Shown piece by piece: positions 26,669 through 35,464 of a DNA stretch of 60,622 nucleotides; positions within the stretch are counted from its first letter, which is position 1; each line of letters starts with the position of its first letter. Below the pieces are notes generated by a model, which did no database searches, had not been told where the DNA came from, and saw only the letters and a program-made list of their open reading frames with translations. The stretch is from Bifidobacterium leontopitheci (GTDB lineage Bacteria; Actinomycetota; Actinomycetes; Actinomycetales; Bifidobacteriaceae), in contig NZ_WBVT01000015.1 of NCBI RefSeq assembly GCF_009193355.1, positions 1-60,622 on the forward strand, in the 5' to 3' direction. The translations under genes and the position numbers were made by a program.

Positions 26669-27207
26669 ACGACAACGAAGTTCCGCAGAACTATCCCAAG
26701 CGAGCCGTGGTGGACACGAACGTAATCGTCAATGTGGCGCTCGGCCCGGAGGATACGACCGACCCGTCGTATCTGCTTCGATCCAAACGCCTGCTCAATG
26801 ACGGCATCGCCGGCAAATTGGAACTACTGCTGCCTTCGATAGTGATGATTGAGCTATCCAGTAATCTCATCGTGCGTTCTGGTAAGTCCGGACAATCCCG
26901 CAGTCAGGAACATCGCCACAAGAAGCAACTATTGGCTTGGTGCCGTGACAGCGAACTACTTATGGTCGATCTGACGGCGGATGCCGCCAGTTGGTTCAGT
27001 GAAACGCCTGCATTACAGGATCTCCGGCCAGGTGATGCTGCGGTCCTCGCCAGCGCGAAATACGCGCATGCGAGCCATGTCTACACATGGGATAAGGGAC
27101 TTATTAATACGGTGCGCAAGGCACGAGAGCAGGGGCAGACTGACATTATCGCATGCAACCCGCCTGAACTGCCTCCGGAGCAAGGCGAGCTGGAACTCAC
27201 CGAGTGA
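26665..27207 (+). CDS. PIN-domain protein, VapC-like RNase
   Basis: The 180-aa protein has the PIN acidic residues: Asp in AVVDTNVIVNV (~17), Glu in VMIELSSNL (~61), Asp in RPGDAAVLASAK (~120) and Asp in YTWDKGL (~140). PIN proteins are Mg-dependent RNases, often toxins that cut tRNA or rRNA. It is longer than a typical VapC (~130 aa), with an insert of about 20 basic residues (RSGKSGQSRSQEHRHKKQ) after the Glu helix and a Glu-rich C-terminal tail. The start is GTG 26665, overlapping the upstream stop by four bases. The coupled unknown protein is its probable antitoxin or regulator. Confidence 0.85.
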   Translation: MNDNEVPQNYPKRAVVDTNVIVNVALGPEDTTDPSYLLRSKRLLNDGIAGKLELLLPSIVMIELSSNLIVRSGKSGQSRSQEHRHKKQLLAWCRDSELLMVDLTADAASWFSETPALQDLRPGDAAVLASAKYAHASHVYTWDKGLINTVRKAREQGQTDIIACNPPELPPEQGELELTE

Positions 27208-27285
27208 ATGGTGCATCATGACAGCTCTGGCATGTCACAGGTACTCGATTAAGACTCAGTAAAATCCGATTTTTCAACTGTGGAC

Positions 27286-27321
27286 TTGTAGGAAACGTTG
27301 ATTTTTCAACGTTTCCTACAA
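27286..27321. terminator. 16-bp perfect hairpin between convergent genes
   Basis: TTGTAGGAAACGTTGA (27286-27301) pairs perfectly with 27306-27321 across a TTTT loop. It lies between the PIN gene and the opposing glycosyltransferase. A smaller dyad, TATCCGA-CTATCA-TCGGATA, is at 27360-27379. Confidence 0.7.
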
Positions 27322-27391
27322 AATAAGCTTGGTTTAGATTATCCGATTTACATCAGTGTTATCCGACTATCATCGGATAGCTGCTTTTCCC

Positions 27392-28420
27392 TCACCGCTC
27401 CTCGTGGATCACCGGGCCGCCGGTCGGGCGTCCGTTGTAGCCGCCCCACTCGTCCTGTTCGGCCCAGACGCGCTGCATGGGGGCCGCGTATTCGATCTCC
27501 TTGGTGCGTTCCAGCTGGTCTTCGACGAGCTTGCGCTGGATGCGCTGCACTTCGGAGATGATCTGCAGCGCTACGCAGATAGCGGCGATCATGAGCAGCG
27601 CCACGCCGGCGAGCAGGGACTGCAGGTGGCCGGCCGAATGACCTTGGAAGTAGAACACGAGGAACCGCACGAACGGGATCAGGCCGAGCACGCCGAACAC
27701 GATCGCGCCCCACTTGAAGATCACGTTCGACTTGAACATGAGGAAGCTGCGGATGATCGCGCCGCCCGACTTCGCCATGTGCTCGAAGATGTTGTGGAAC
27801 AGGCGCGACTCGCGCGTCTTCGGGTTCGTGGTGATCGCATACGAGGTGATGGCGATGCGCTTGTTGCCCGCCTGGATGATCGTCTCCATGCAGTAGCTGA
27901 ATTCGGTGACGATGTTGAGCTTGATGAGCGACGACTTCGAGTACGCGCGGAAGCCGCTGGCCGCGTCCGGGATGTGCGTGCCGGCCGCCTTGTTCACCAC
28001 CCAGGAGCCGAAGTGCTGCATGCGCTTCTTGAACCAGCTGAATTCCTTGATCTTCGCGGTCTGGCGGTCGCCGACCACGATATCGGCCTCGTGGCGCACG
28101 ATCGGCTGGACGAGTTCGGCGATGGCCTCGCTCGGGTACTGGTTGTCGCCATCCGTGTTCACCACGATGTCGGCGCCGTGCTTGAGCGCATAGTCCACGC
28201 CGTCGCGGAACGCGCGCGCCAGACCCATCGGCTTCGCATGGTGCACCACATGCTGCACGCCGAGGCTGCGCGCCACGTCCACCGTGCCGTCCGAGCAGCC
28301 GTCGTCGATGATGAGCAGCTGGATGTCGTCAATGCCGGGAATCTCCTTCGGCATGTTCTCCAGCACCAGCGGCAGGGTCTTCTCCTCGTTAAGGCACGGG
28401 ATTTGAATGAACAGACGCAT
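27392..28420 (-). CDS. membrane-anchored GT2 glycosyltransferase
   Basis: The 342-aa protein resembles polyprenyl-phosphate sugar synthases. The GT2 domain (1-230) shows IQIPCLNEEKTLPLVLENM, LLIIDDGCSDGTVDVAR and VVNTDGDNQYPSEAI. Two membrane helices follow (about 235-260 and 270-295), and a charged tail of ~45 residues ends in RPTGGPVIHEER. It likely forms a lipid-linked sugar used by external GT-C enzymes such as the multi-pass proteins in this window. ATG 28420 with AAAAGG upstream is chosen; the 50 in-frame codons before it are compositionally odd and cross the palindromic regulatory region. Confidence 0.88.
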   Translation of the reverse strand: MRLFIQIPCLNEEKTLPLVLENMPKEIPGIDDIQLLIIDDGCSDGTVDVARSLGVQHVVHHAKPMGLARAFRDGVDYALKHGADIVVNTDGDNQYPSEAIAELVQPIVRHEADIVVGDRQTAKIKEFSWFKKRMQHFGSWVVNKAAGTHIPDAASGFRAYSKSSLIKLNIVTEFSYCMETIIQAGNKRIAITSYAITTNPKTRESRLFHNIFEHMAKSGGAIIRSFLMFKSNVIFKWGAIVFGVLGLIPFVRFLVFYFQGHSAGHLQSLLAGVALLMIAAICVALQIISEVQRIQRKLVEDQLERTKEIEYAAPMQRVWAEQDEWGGYNGRPTGGPVIHEER

Positions 28421-28525
28421 GACGGCACAGGCCTTTTCTCTTAAAGCCGCTTTACAACGGACGTTCCGTAAGGGTTTCCAACAGCGCCATTGTAATCCGC
28501 GGGGGTGATATGGCTGCCGGCTTGC

Positions 28526-28570
28526 GCGTGACGTGCACGTCACGCACACCGCGACGTGCACGTCACGCAC
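28526..28570. promoter_or_regulatory. paired palindromic operator-like sites
   Basis: GCGTGACGTGCACGTCACGC at 28526-28545 is a perfect 20-bp palindrome. GACGTGCACGTCACGCAC then recurs at 28553-28570, 23 bp after its first copy at 28530. The sites lie between divergent genes, about 95 bp before the 807-aa gene. TAGACT at 28619-28624 is a candidate -10 box for that gene. The regulator is unknown. Confidence 0.55.
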
Positions 28571-28662
28571 GTTCGCCGCACGCCGCGCCGACCGCGCGCC
28601 ACGCTCCCGCCCAGCCTCTAGACTGGAGGCAGTTCACCTGTCCTCCCGAGAAAGGCCTCGTC

Positions 28663-31086
28663 ATGGCGCAGCAATCACAGCAGCCGTCCCAGTCGGACCA
28701 GCCAGCCAAGCCGTTCATGAACTATTCGATCGTGGCGACATACTTCGCCCGCAACAACCCCAATCTGGCGGCCGACGCCATGGCCGAGTTCGACGATCTT
28801 ATCGGCTACGACGGCAGCTACCTGCCGCAGGACGAGATGGACCGGCTCGACGGCTTTTCGATGGAATGGTTCATCTTCGACTACCGCTTCCCCAACGGGC
28901 AGACGGCCATCGAGCAGTACCTGTCGCTGGCCGGCTCGAAGCTGAGCAAGAAGCGTGCAAAGGACCTGCGCGAGGCGGTCGCGACCCAGTTCGTGAGTGG
29001 ATTCTGGCTGGTTTCGGCCAGTGCGGCCGACCATACCGTCGTCCTCGAGGACGCGCGCACCGGCGAACGGTACGACGTGCTGGATTACACGCTCAGCCAG
29101 TCGCTTGACGGCAGTGACGGCGGCGTGCTGAACGCCCGTCTGGCGAAGATCCGCGGCACTTGGTACTTCCCCGGCGAGATCGTGAGTTTCCGCCCGATCA
29201 AGCCGACCGAACGGATGAAGACGATGCTGCGCGGGGAGTCTGCCAACGGAGAGCGCCTGACGTTCGCCGAGTGCGTGGCCATGGAGATGGGGTTCAGGAG
29301 GGACGTCGCCGACCAGTACGGATCACCGGACGGCGGTCCGGTCGGCGGCGGTGCCGCGAGCCAGCCGTATCTGCCCCCGTCGTCGGAAGACCTGCGCAAC
29401 ATGACCCCGCAGGAGCGGCAGGCGGAGGTCGACCTGCTGCACAGCACCTACGACGAGCTGCATGACCGGCTGGGACTGCGGTATGACTGGGATGAGCTGT
29501 GCGAGGCGATCCGCAAGGAAGGCGGCGACGAGTCGAAGGCCGCCGCGCAGGCCGCCGGATTCACCGAGCCGGAGGATGCCAACGTGGCGACGGACATGCT
29601 GCGCGTGCTCACGGCGCTGCTGCCCGCGGAGGATTCGCCGACGATGACCATGGACGCCCTCAACGAGGTGCTCGCCGTGGTCGCGCCGTGCTGGAACATG
29701 CTGCCGCACGACAGTCTCGGCGGCAAGGCACCGTACGAGATCGATGCCAGCGACGCCTATGACGGCCTGTTCGACGAGGAGCGTTTCTTTGACGACGAGA
29801 CGGCCGCCAGGCATGGTCAGGCGGCGGACGGCGGCGAACGTTCCGGTGCGGAACGGTCTGGCGACAGCAACAACTGGCTCAAGACGCCGCTGCAATGGTG
29901 GAACGCCGACGTCGCGCGCGCAATCGCCGAGCGGAGCGCCGAACCGCAGTCCGACGTGGACCTGCCGCTGCCGTGCGGGGATTCCCGCAACGGCTTCCTG
30001 GTTGACGTCGACATGATCCTCGACCACTTTTTGGACGGCATCGGCGATGACGAGCTGGCGGCCGCGTACGAGGATTTCCACGAGATGACCGGCGCACTCG
30101 AGCCGGAAAGCCGCGTGGACGTCGAGACGGACGCCTACGAAACCGCCGCGGACGAGTGGGTGGCGTTCGACTGGCGGCCGCACACCGGCGAGGCAGCCAA
30201 ACGCGCGGTCGCCGGGCCGGATGACGTCATCGGAGCCGGCACAGCGCTCGAAGAGTTCGCGTTCGAACGCAACGACCACGGCGACACCCACCTGACGCCG
30301 TTGGAATACTTCGTCGCGCACCCGCCGGCAGGCTTCGCCGCCGACGAGCTCGCCCGGCTGCGCGACATCGCGCGCACGCAGATCACGTCACTGTACTGGG
30401 TGCGCGGTGTGGACGAGGACCGCCGGCAGGTGACGCTGGAGGACGTGCTGACCGGCACGCGATACCCCGTGCGCGACGAACGATTGGCTGTATTCCTCGC
30501 GCCGACCGGCTCGAACGTGGGGCTGATCGGCGTGCGCATCGCGCAGGTCGACGGCGTGTGGATGATGCCGACCGAACCTGTGCTGAGCCTGCCGATAGCG
30601 TCGGACGACAGTTGGCGGCGCATCCATCGTGACCGGTTCCAGGATGTGGAAGCGGCCGGTCCTTGGACGTTCGAGAACCTGTGCTGCAGCCAGTTCGACG
30701 ACATCACCGAGGAGCGGACGCTCAAGCAGTATCATCGGATGCCGTTCCTGAAGGCCGACGCCGCGACCTCTGCGGCGGAGCGGGAGCGGCTTGACGCGAT
30801 GGTGATGGCGCTGCTGCCGATCCGGCAGGAGTACGACGCCCTCTGCCTGATCGCCGACCTCCTGACCACATGGGAGGACCTTGCCGTGGCGATCTGGCGA
30901 GCGCCGTTGCGCGAACATCCGGAGGACCTGTTCGAGGATCTGTATGACACTGTTGGCGACATCCATGTCTTGGATTGCGACAGTGCGTGCGACAAGCTGC
31001 ACGAGATCTTCATGCGCGCGTGGAACGCCCTGCCTCATCGCGCCTACGGCAACCAGACGCCCGCCGAAGCCGGCATGACGGCGTGA
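28663..31086 (+). CDS. unknown 807-aa protein with internal duplication
   Basis: The protein is cytosolic by sequence (no signal, no membrane helix), acidic and Asp/Glu/Ala rich. Two related segments are visible: about residues 65-180 (EWFIFDYRFPNGQTAIEQYL, then GFWLVSASAADHTVVLEDA and TGERYDVLDYTL) and about residues 500-650 (EWVAFDWRPHTGEA, then LYWVRGVDEDRRQVTLEDVL and TGTRYPVRDERL). Each pair has the order aromatic-rich strand, helix, then beta-hairpin with V.LED..TG.RY. The segments after them also look alike (YDELHDRLGLRYDWDELCEA and YDALCLIADLLTTWEDLAVA). The function is unknown. AGAAAGG lies before ATG 28663. A strong hairpin follows the stop. Confidence 0.85.
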   Translation: MAQQSQQPSQSDQPAKPFMNYSIVATYFARNNPNLAADAMAEFDDLIGYDGSYLPQDEMDRLDGFSMEWFIFDYRFPNGQTAIEQYLSLAGSKLSKKRAKDLREAVATQFVSGFWLVSASAADHTVVLEDARTGERYDVLDYTLSQSLDGSDGGVLNARLAKIRGTWYFPGEIVSFRPIKPTERMKTMLRGESANGERLTFAECVAMEMGFRRDVADQYGSPDGGPVGGGAASQPYLPPSSEDLRNMTPQERQAEVDLLHSTYDELHDRLGLRYDWDELCEAIRKEGGDESKAAAQAAGFTEPEDANVATDMLRVLTALLPAEDSPTMTMDALNEVLAVVAPCWNMLPHDSLGGKAPYEIDASDAYDGLFDEERFFDDETAARHGQAADGGERSGAERSGDSNNWLKTPLQWWNADVARAIAERSAEPQSDVDLPLPCGDSRNGFLVDVDMILDHFLDGIGDDELAAAYEDFHEMTGALEPESRVDVETDAYETAADEWVAFDWRPHTGEAAKRAVAGPDDVIGAGTALEEFAFERNDHGDTHLTPLEYFVAHPPAGFAADELARLRDIARTQITSLYWVRGVDEDRRQVTLEDVLTGTRYPVRDERLAVFLAPTGSNVGLIGVRIAQVDGVWMMPTEPVLSLPIASDDSWRRIHRDRFQDVEAAGPWTFENLCCSQFDDITEERTLKQYHRMPFLKADAATSAAERERLDAMVMALLPIRQEYDALCLIADLLTTWEDLAVAIWRAPLREHPEDLFEDLYDTVGDIHVLDCDSACDKLHEIFMRAWNALPHRAYGNQTPAEAGMTA

Positions 31087-31134
31087 GCCGTGGCGGCACG
31101 GCGTGATTCACAGGAGCCGCGAGATGCGGATGCT

Positions 31135-31172
31135 TGTTGCGGCCGTTTCCCCCTGAGAAAACGGCCGCAACA
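31135..31172 (+). terminator. hairpin after the 807-aa gene
   Basis: TGTTGCGGCCGTTT (31135-31148) pairs with AAACGGCCGCAACA (31159-31172). It begins 49 bp after the stop codon. No T-run is seen. Confidence 0.65.
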
Positions 31173-31241
31173 GCAGTGTTACCAGGACTTTCTCCCTGCG
31201 CACTCGGCTATGTGCAGTTTTAGCTGAATCATATATGGTCT

Positions 31242-31421
31242 CATTTATCGGTCCAGCAATGCCATTTACCTGCTCATTCAGGTCATTTAACGGGTCATGC
31301 GGGTCATTTAACGGGCCACTCAGGTCTTTTAACGGGCCAGCGCTCCCATGTATAGTCTCATTTATCGGTCCATCAATGCTATTTATAGTCTCATCACCCT
31401 CATTTACCTGTTCATATTGTC
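31242..31421 (-). repeat. 21-bp tandem repeats with heptad coding potential
   Basis: Eight units of 21 bp (core CATTTAACGGGCCA on the plus strand) run from 31242 to 31421, interrupted only by a 12-bp piece at 31347-31358. All spacings are multiples of three. One minus-strand frame stays open across the array down to 31108 and reads as heptads such as GPLNDPH, DPLNDLN, EQVNGIA and GPINETI, with Leu/Ile/Val at coiled-coil-like spacing. No convincing start codon with a ribosome site is found on the minus strand, so it may be a gene fragment. The stretch 31422-31612 shows no other feature except the ribosome site of the next gene. Confidence 0.6.
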
Positions 31422-31612
31422 TCTTTTTGCAGACCAGCAATTGTAGGAGGTTGCGCCGGGAGCGTAGGGGTTGGCCCGGCGTTCGGGTAAAGTTGTGGCT
31501 GTATGTGCTGGGGTTGTGCGGCTTGATTTCGGACGTTGGCGGAGGCCATGCGTTCGGCGAGATCAGGCCGTTTCGGGTTCGGCGAGCGGAGCCGGTGTAA
31601 GGAGTTTGACGC

Positions 31613-33544
31613 ATGGGCGCAGGGAAGAGAGTCGTATCGGCTGCGGCGATTGCGGCAGCCGCGGTGCTGCTGGGGTCCGTCGGCATCGCGCCGGCGTCCG
31701 CGCTGAGCGACGTCGTGCTGGATTCGGCAACGTCATCGGCAACGTCATCATGGAACCAGACGATCGCCGACGAGTCGGACGGCAACGCGACGATGCCGGA
31801 CAATCCGGCCGTCGACCTGCCGCAGACCGTGAACGAGACGATTCCCGACGACGCGACAGTCGTCGCCGAAAACCTGGCCGTCACGCCAGAAGGCGAGCTG
31901 AAGAACCTCGAAACCGGGCAGGCCGTCACCGATCCCGAACTCGTCGGCACCGCGGACACGCAGCCCGATCCGCTCGCCAAGACGAACGGACAGTCGTTCA
32001 TCCCCGTCGAGGTCGGCGAAGTCCGGCAGGCGGTGACGCAGGAGCAGACCGCGAACGTGCAGCCGCAGAACAGCGCCGCGGGCGAAGCCGACGCGGCGGA
32101 CGGCAGTGCGGCAAGCGGGACCGCAAGCGTGGCGCCGGCGGCGTTCGGCACCAGCCAGTACGGAGCCTACTGGGGCACGTACAACGGCTCGAAGGCGTTC
32201 TTCGACAACACGAAGAAACTGTTCGTGCAGCAGGCGAAAGGCGTGGTCGACGTCTCCGAATGGCAGGAGGACATCGACTGGGCGAAGGCGAAGGCGGACG
32301 GCGTTGAAGGCGCGATCATCCGGCTCGGGTTCGGCTCTGGCAACCGCATCGACGAGGAAGCGCTCTACAACATCAAGGAATGCAAGCGGCTCGGCATCCC
32401 GTTCGGCGTGTACTGGTACTCGTACGCGGACACGACGAAGTTCGCCGCCGAAGAAGGCACGGATGTGGTCGCCAAACTCAAGCAGGCCGGCGTGAAACCG
32501 GGCGACCTGAGCTATCCGGTGTACTACGACCTCGAACAGTGGACGTGGACCGGCCACACGCCACCGACCACGCCCGCCGCGTACGAGCCGATCGTGAACG
32601 CGTGGTACAAGAAGCTACAGGCCGCCGGCTACACCAACCTCGCCATCTACTCGTACACAGCGTTCCTCAACAGCCAGCTCAACTCGACCGCGCTGCGCTC
32701 CAAGGCCAGCTGGGTCGCCCAGTACGCGGGCCAAAACCGTTTCACCGGCTACGCCACCAACTTCCGCGGCTGGCAGTACACCTCCCGCGGGCAGATCAAC
32801 GGCATTCAAGGGTACGTGGACATGAATGCGTTCGGGGTGGCGAAAGCCGATGCAGTCTTCCCGAAGGGCGCTGGGTATTTCGGGATGAATTCTCTGAAAG
32901 GCGGAGCGGCGGATTTTTCCTTTGGATACGGGAAAGCCAGCGACCAAGTTCTGGTGGGCGACTGGAACGGAGACGGCAAAGACACACTGACCTTGCGACG
33001 TCAGAATCTCTACTACGTCAAAAACTCTCTGTCCGGAGGCGCCGCAGATGTCACACTCGCTTACGGCAAGCCTGATGATGTAGTGCTGGTTGGCGACTGG
33101 AACGGAGACGGCAAAGACACACTCGCGGTTCGCCGAGGTAACATCTACTACTTCAAGAATTCCATCACCGGAGGCGCCGCAGACCGCGTCATCGCATACG
33201 GACGGCCCGACGACATCGTCCTTGTCGGCGACTGGAACGGAGACGGCAAAGACACACTCGCCGTACGACGCGGCAATATGTACTATGTAAAGAATTCCAT
33301 CACTAGCGGCATTGCTGATAAAGTCGTAGGGTACGGGAAGCCAGACGACAGCGTATTGGTCGGTGATTGGAACGGAGACCGTCGTGATACTTTCGCGGTA
33401 CGACGCAGCAACACGTATTACATCAAAAACACCATCTCGGATGGAGCCGCGGATATGACCTTCTCCTATGGGAAACCGAATGATACCGTACTGGTCGGCG
33501 ATTGGGACGGAGACGGTAACGACACCTTTATGGTTCGGCGCTAA
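31613..33544 (+). CDS. secreted GH25 muramidase with 45-residue repeats
   Basis: The 643-aa protein has a signal peptide (cleavage near PASALS, residue ~31) and an Asp/Ala/Pro-rich linker to ~205. A GH25 lysozyme domain spans ~208-415: GVVDVSEWQEDIDWAKAK, then IPFGVYWYSYAD and PVYYDLEQW, where the Asp and Glu of YDLE are the family catalytic residues. Five C-terminal repeats of 45 residues (~419-643) carry VGDWNGDGKDTLAVRRG, an FG-GAP/VCBS-like calcium-binding loop. The enzyme would cleave peptidoglycan glycan strands outside the cell. AAGGAG lies nine bases before ATG 31613. The neighbouring CAP protein has the same repeat type. Confidence 0.93.
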   Translation: MGAGKRVVSAAAIAAAAVLLGSVGIAPASALSDVVLDSATSSATSSWNQTIADESDGNATMPDNPAVDLPQTVNETIPDDATVVAENLAVTPEGELKNLETGQAVTDPELVGTADTQPDPLAKTNGQSFIPVEVGEVRQAVTQEQTANVQPQNSAAGEADAADGSAASGTASVAPAAFGTSQYGAYWGTYNGSKAFFDNTKKLFVQQAKGVVDVSEWQEDIDWAKAKADGVEGAIIRLGFGSGNRIDEEALYNIKECKRLGIPFGVYWYSYADTTKFAAEEGTDVVAKLKQAGVKPGDLSYPVYYDLEQWTWTGHTPPTTPAAYEPIVNAWYKKLQAAGYTNLAIYSYTAFLNSQLNSTALRSKASWVAQYAGQNRFTGYATNFRGWQYTSRGQINGIQGYVDMNAFGVAKADAVFPKGAGYFGMNSLKGGAADFSFGYGKASDQVLVGDWNGDGKDTLTLRRQNLYYVKNSLSGGAADVTLAYGKPDDVVLVGDWNGDGKDTLAVRRGNIYYFKNSITGGAADRVIAYGRPDDIVLVGDWNGDGKDTLAVRRGNMYYVKNSITSGIADKVVGYGKPDDSVLVGDWNGDRRDTFAVRRSNTYYIKNTISDGAADMTFSYGKPNDTVLVGDWDGDGNDTFMVRR

Positions 33545-33660
33545 TGAAGTAAGTGATTTCTGAGTCTATTCATCGGCTTGTAAATATCTTCTGCTCAAAT
33601 TCGGCTAGCATAGGGTATAAGGCATAAACAAGTGCCTGTGCTATCAAAGGAGAAGCAGAG

Positions 33661-35340
33661 ATGAAGATCAAAAGGAAGGTTATTGCTCTACTGACCGCAA
33701 TAGCCGCTGCATGCACCTTTGGCATCGTTCCGACCACTGCCACGGCCGCCGTCGGGACGAATGCCAACGCCACTGACAACGTCAAGCAGTCGTTGCAATA
33801 TCTGAAGCAACTGAATGCCCTTCGCGCAAAGCAGCGCAAGTCGCTGTCATCAGCCCAAATCGCCAAGGCCATGACCGAAGACATGGGTTCGTACATCTCC
33901 CCAAGCATGATTGCTTCCAACACGGCAACCGGCAAGCCCGTCCCGGCGCTGAAGGTCAACTCAGACATGATGAAGTGGGCTCAGACCCGAGCCAACGAAC
34001 TCGCAGCGCACGCCGCCAACAATCCGTATAACCCAATCAATCACAATAACGTGGATAACGGCCGCCCATCCTGGTGCGATTCGTACAATCTCACGAAATC
34101 CAAGCTGTATCAGGGCGGAACATACTTCTTCGGTCCGGAGGCGCTCGCCATTGGTTACCCGGAATCGAACAGCGCCCACAACCCAATCAATCAGTGGTAC
34201 AGCGAACTGACCGCTACCTCGAACCTTGCAGTCAACCGGCAGGGATATGGGCATTATCTCACCGAAGTGAGCCCTCTGGCCGATATCGCAGGTTTCGGCG
34301 TCGCCAAGGTAGCCAAGGGACAGTGGAAGGGCGCAACCATTGCCGTGCTGGAAATAGCGAACAGCTCCGGCAGCAAAGGCACCACGCAAACCGTGGAACA
34401 GGCGCTGAACAACATCGACAAAGACGTCACCAAGCCCGTGCTCTACGGCGTCGGCAATGTTTGGATCAGAGTCGGCGGAAAATTCGACCCCCGAGCTGGA
34501 GTCACCGCAACGGACAATCGCGACGGAGACTTGACATCTAAAATCAAAATCTCCGGGACCGTCAACACTTCTGTAGCCGGCACATACCGAGTGACGTACA
34601 CAGTCTCCGACAAGGCCGGAAACACAGCGACGGCTATTCGAACGGTTACCATAAAAAACGGTAAAGCCCCCAAGGATGTGCTTGCCGTCCGTCGCGGTAA
34701 TCTGTACTACTTCAAATACTCCATCTCTGGTGGAGCCGCTAATCGGACAATCGCCTATGGAAAGCCATCCGACACCGTGTTAGTGGGCGACTGGAACGGA
34801 GACGGCAAAGACACACTGGTGGTTCGCCGGGGTAACATCTACTATTTCAAAGACTCCATTGATGGAGGAGCGGCGGACCGAGTAATCGCTTATGGCAAGC
34901 CCGATGACACCGTGCTGGTGGGTGACTGGAACGGTGACGGCAAAGACACGCTCGCCGTGCGACGCGGCAACATGTACTACTTCAAAGACTCTATCACCGG
35001 AGGAGCAGCAGACCGCGTCATCGCATACGGACGGCCCAACGACACCGTACTAGTCGGAGACTGGAACGGGGACGGCAAAGACACGCTAGGCGTCCGCCGC
35101 TCTAATATCTACTATCTGAAGGACTCTGTTTACGGCGGAGCCGCTGATACCGTAGTCGGATATGGACGGCCTAACGACATCGTACTGGTTGGCGACTGGG
35201 ACGGCGACGGTCGCGATACACTCACCGTACGACGCGGCAATGTTTACTACTTCAAGAACGTCATCTCCGGCGGATCTGCGGATGCCGTTATCGGCTACGG
35301 CAAGCCGAATGATGTCATTCTAGTAGGTGCTTGGAAGTAA
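33661..35340 (+). CDS. secreted CAP-domain protein with Ig-like and 45-residue repeats
   Basis: The 559-aa protein has a signal peptide (cleavage near TATAAV, ~residue 30). A CAP (SCP/PR-1) domain covers about 40-245: MMKWAQTRANELAAHAANN, NHNNVDNGRPSW, NPINQWYSEL and GHYLTEVSP. A bacterial Ig-like domain of DUF5011 type covers ~258-337 (DPRAGVTATDNRDGDLTSKI, YRVTYTVSDKAGNTA). Five 45-residue repeats with VGDWNGDGKDTL follow, the last one ending at ILVGAWK. CAP proteins of Gram-positive bacteria act at the envelope, with roles rarely proven. AAAGGAG precedes ATG 33661. The repeats are nearly identical in DNA to those of the GH25 gene just upstream. Confidence 0.9.
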   Translation: MKIKRKVIALLTAIAAACTFGIVPTTATAAVGTNANATDNVKQSLQYLKQLNALRAKQRKSLSSAQIAKAMTEDMGSYISPSMIASNTATGKPVPALKVNSDMMKWAQTRANELAAHAANNPYNPINHNNVDNGRPSWCDSYNLTKSKLYQGGTYFFGPEALAIGYPESNSAHNPINQWYSELTATSNLAVNRQGYGHYLTEVSPLADIAGFGVAKVAKGQWKGATIAVLEIANSSGSKGTTQTVEQALNNIDKDVTKPVLYGVGNVWIRVGGKFDPRAGVTATDNRDGDLTSKIKISGTVNTSVAGTYRVTYTVSDKAGNTATAIRTVTIKNGKAPKDVLAVRRGNLYYFKYSISGGAANRTIAYGKPSDTVLVGDWNGDGKDTLVVRRGNIYYFKDSIDGGAADRVIAYGKPDDTVLVGDWNGDGKDTLAVRRGNMYYFKDSITGGAADRVIAYGRPNDTVLVGDWNGDGKDTLGVRRSNIYYLKDSVYGGAADTVVGYGRPNDIVLVGDWDGDGRDTLTVRRGNVYYFKNVISGGSADAVIGYGKPNDVILVGAWK

Positions 35341-35384
35341 GTAGCTCAACGTCAAACGGCACGAGCCAATCAACGCCAGAAAAT

Positions 35385-35424
35385 CAGAAACGGTGCTCAC
35401 CATGAATGACGAGCACCGTTTCTG
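35385..35424 (+). terminator. hairpin after the CAP gene
   Basis: CAGAAACGGTGCTC (35385-35398) pairs perfectly with GAGCACCGTTTCTG (35411-35424), starting 44 bp after the stop codon. Confidence 0.7.
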
Positions 35425-35464
35425 CTGTATATGACTGTTCACCGGGCACTGATATCATTTCATC

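Noticed and set aside
31108..32151. Minus-strand open frame of 347 codons through the GH25 start region
   Set aside because: Its first two thirds are the shadow of the GH25 gene. Only the part across the 21-bp repeats looks protein-like and is listed as a finding.
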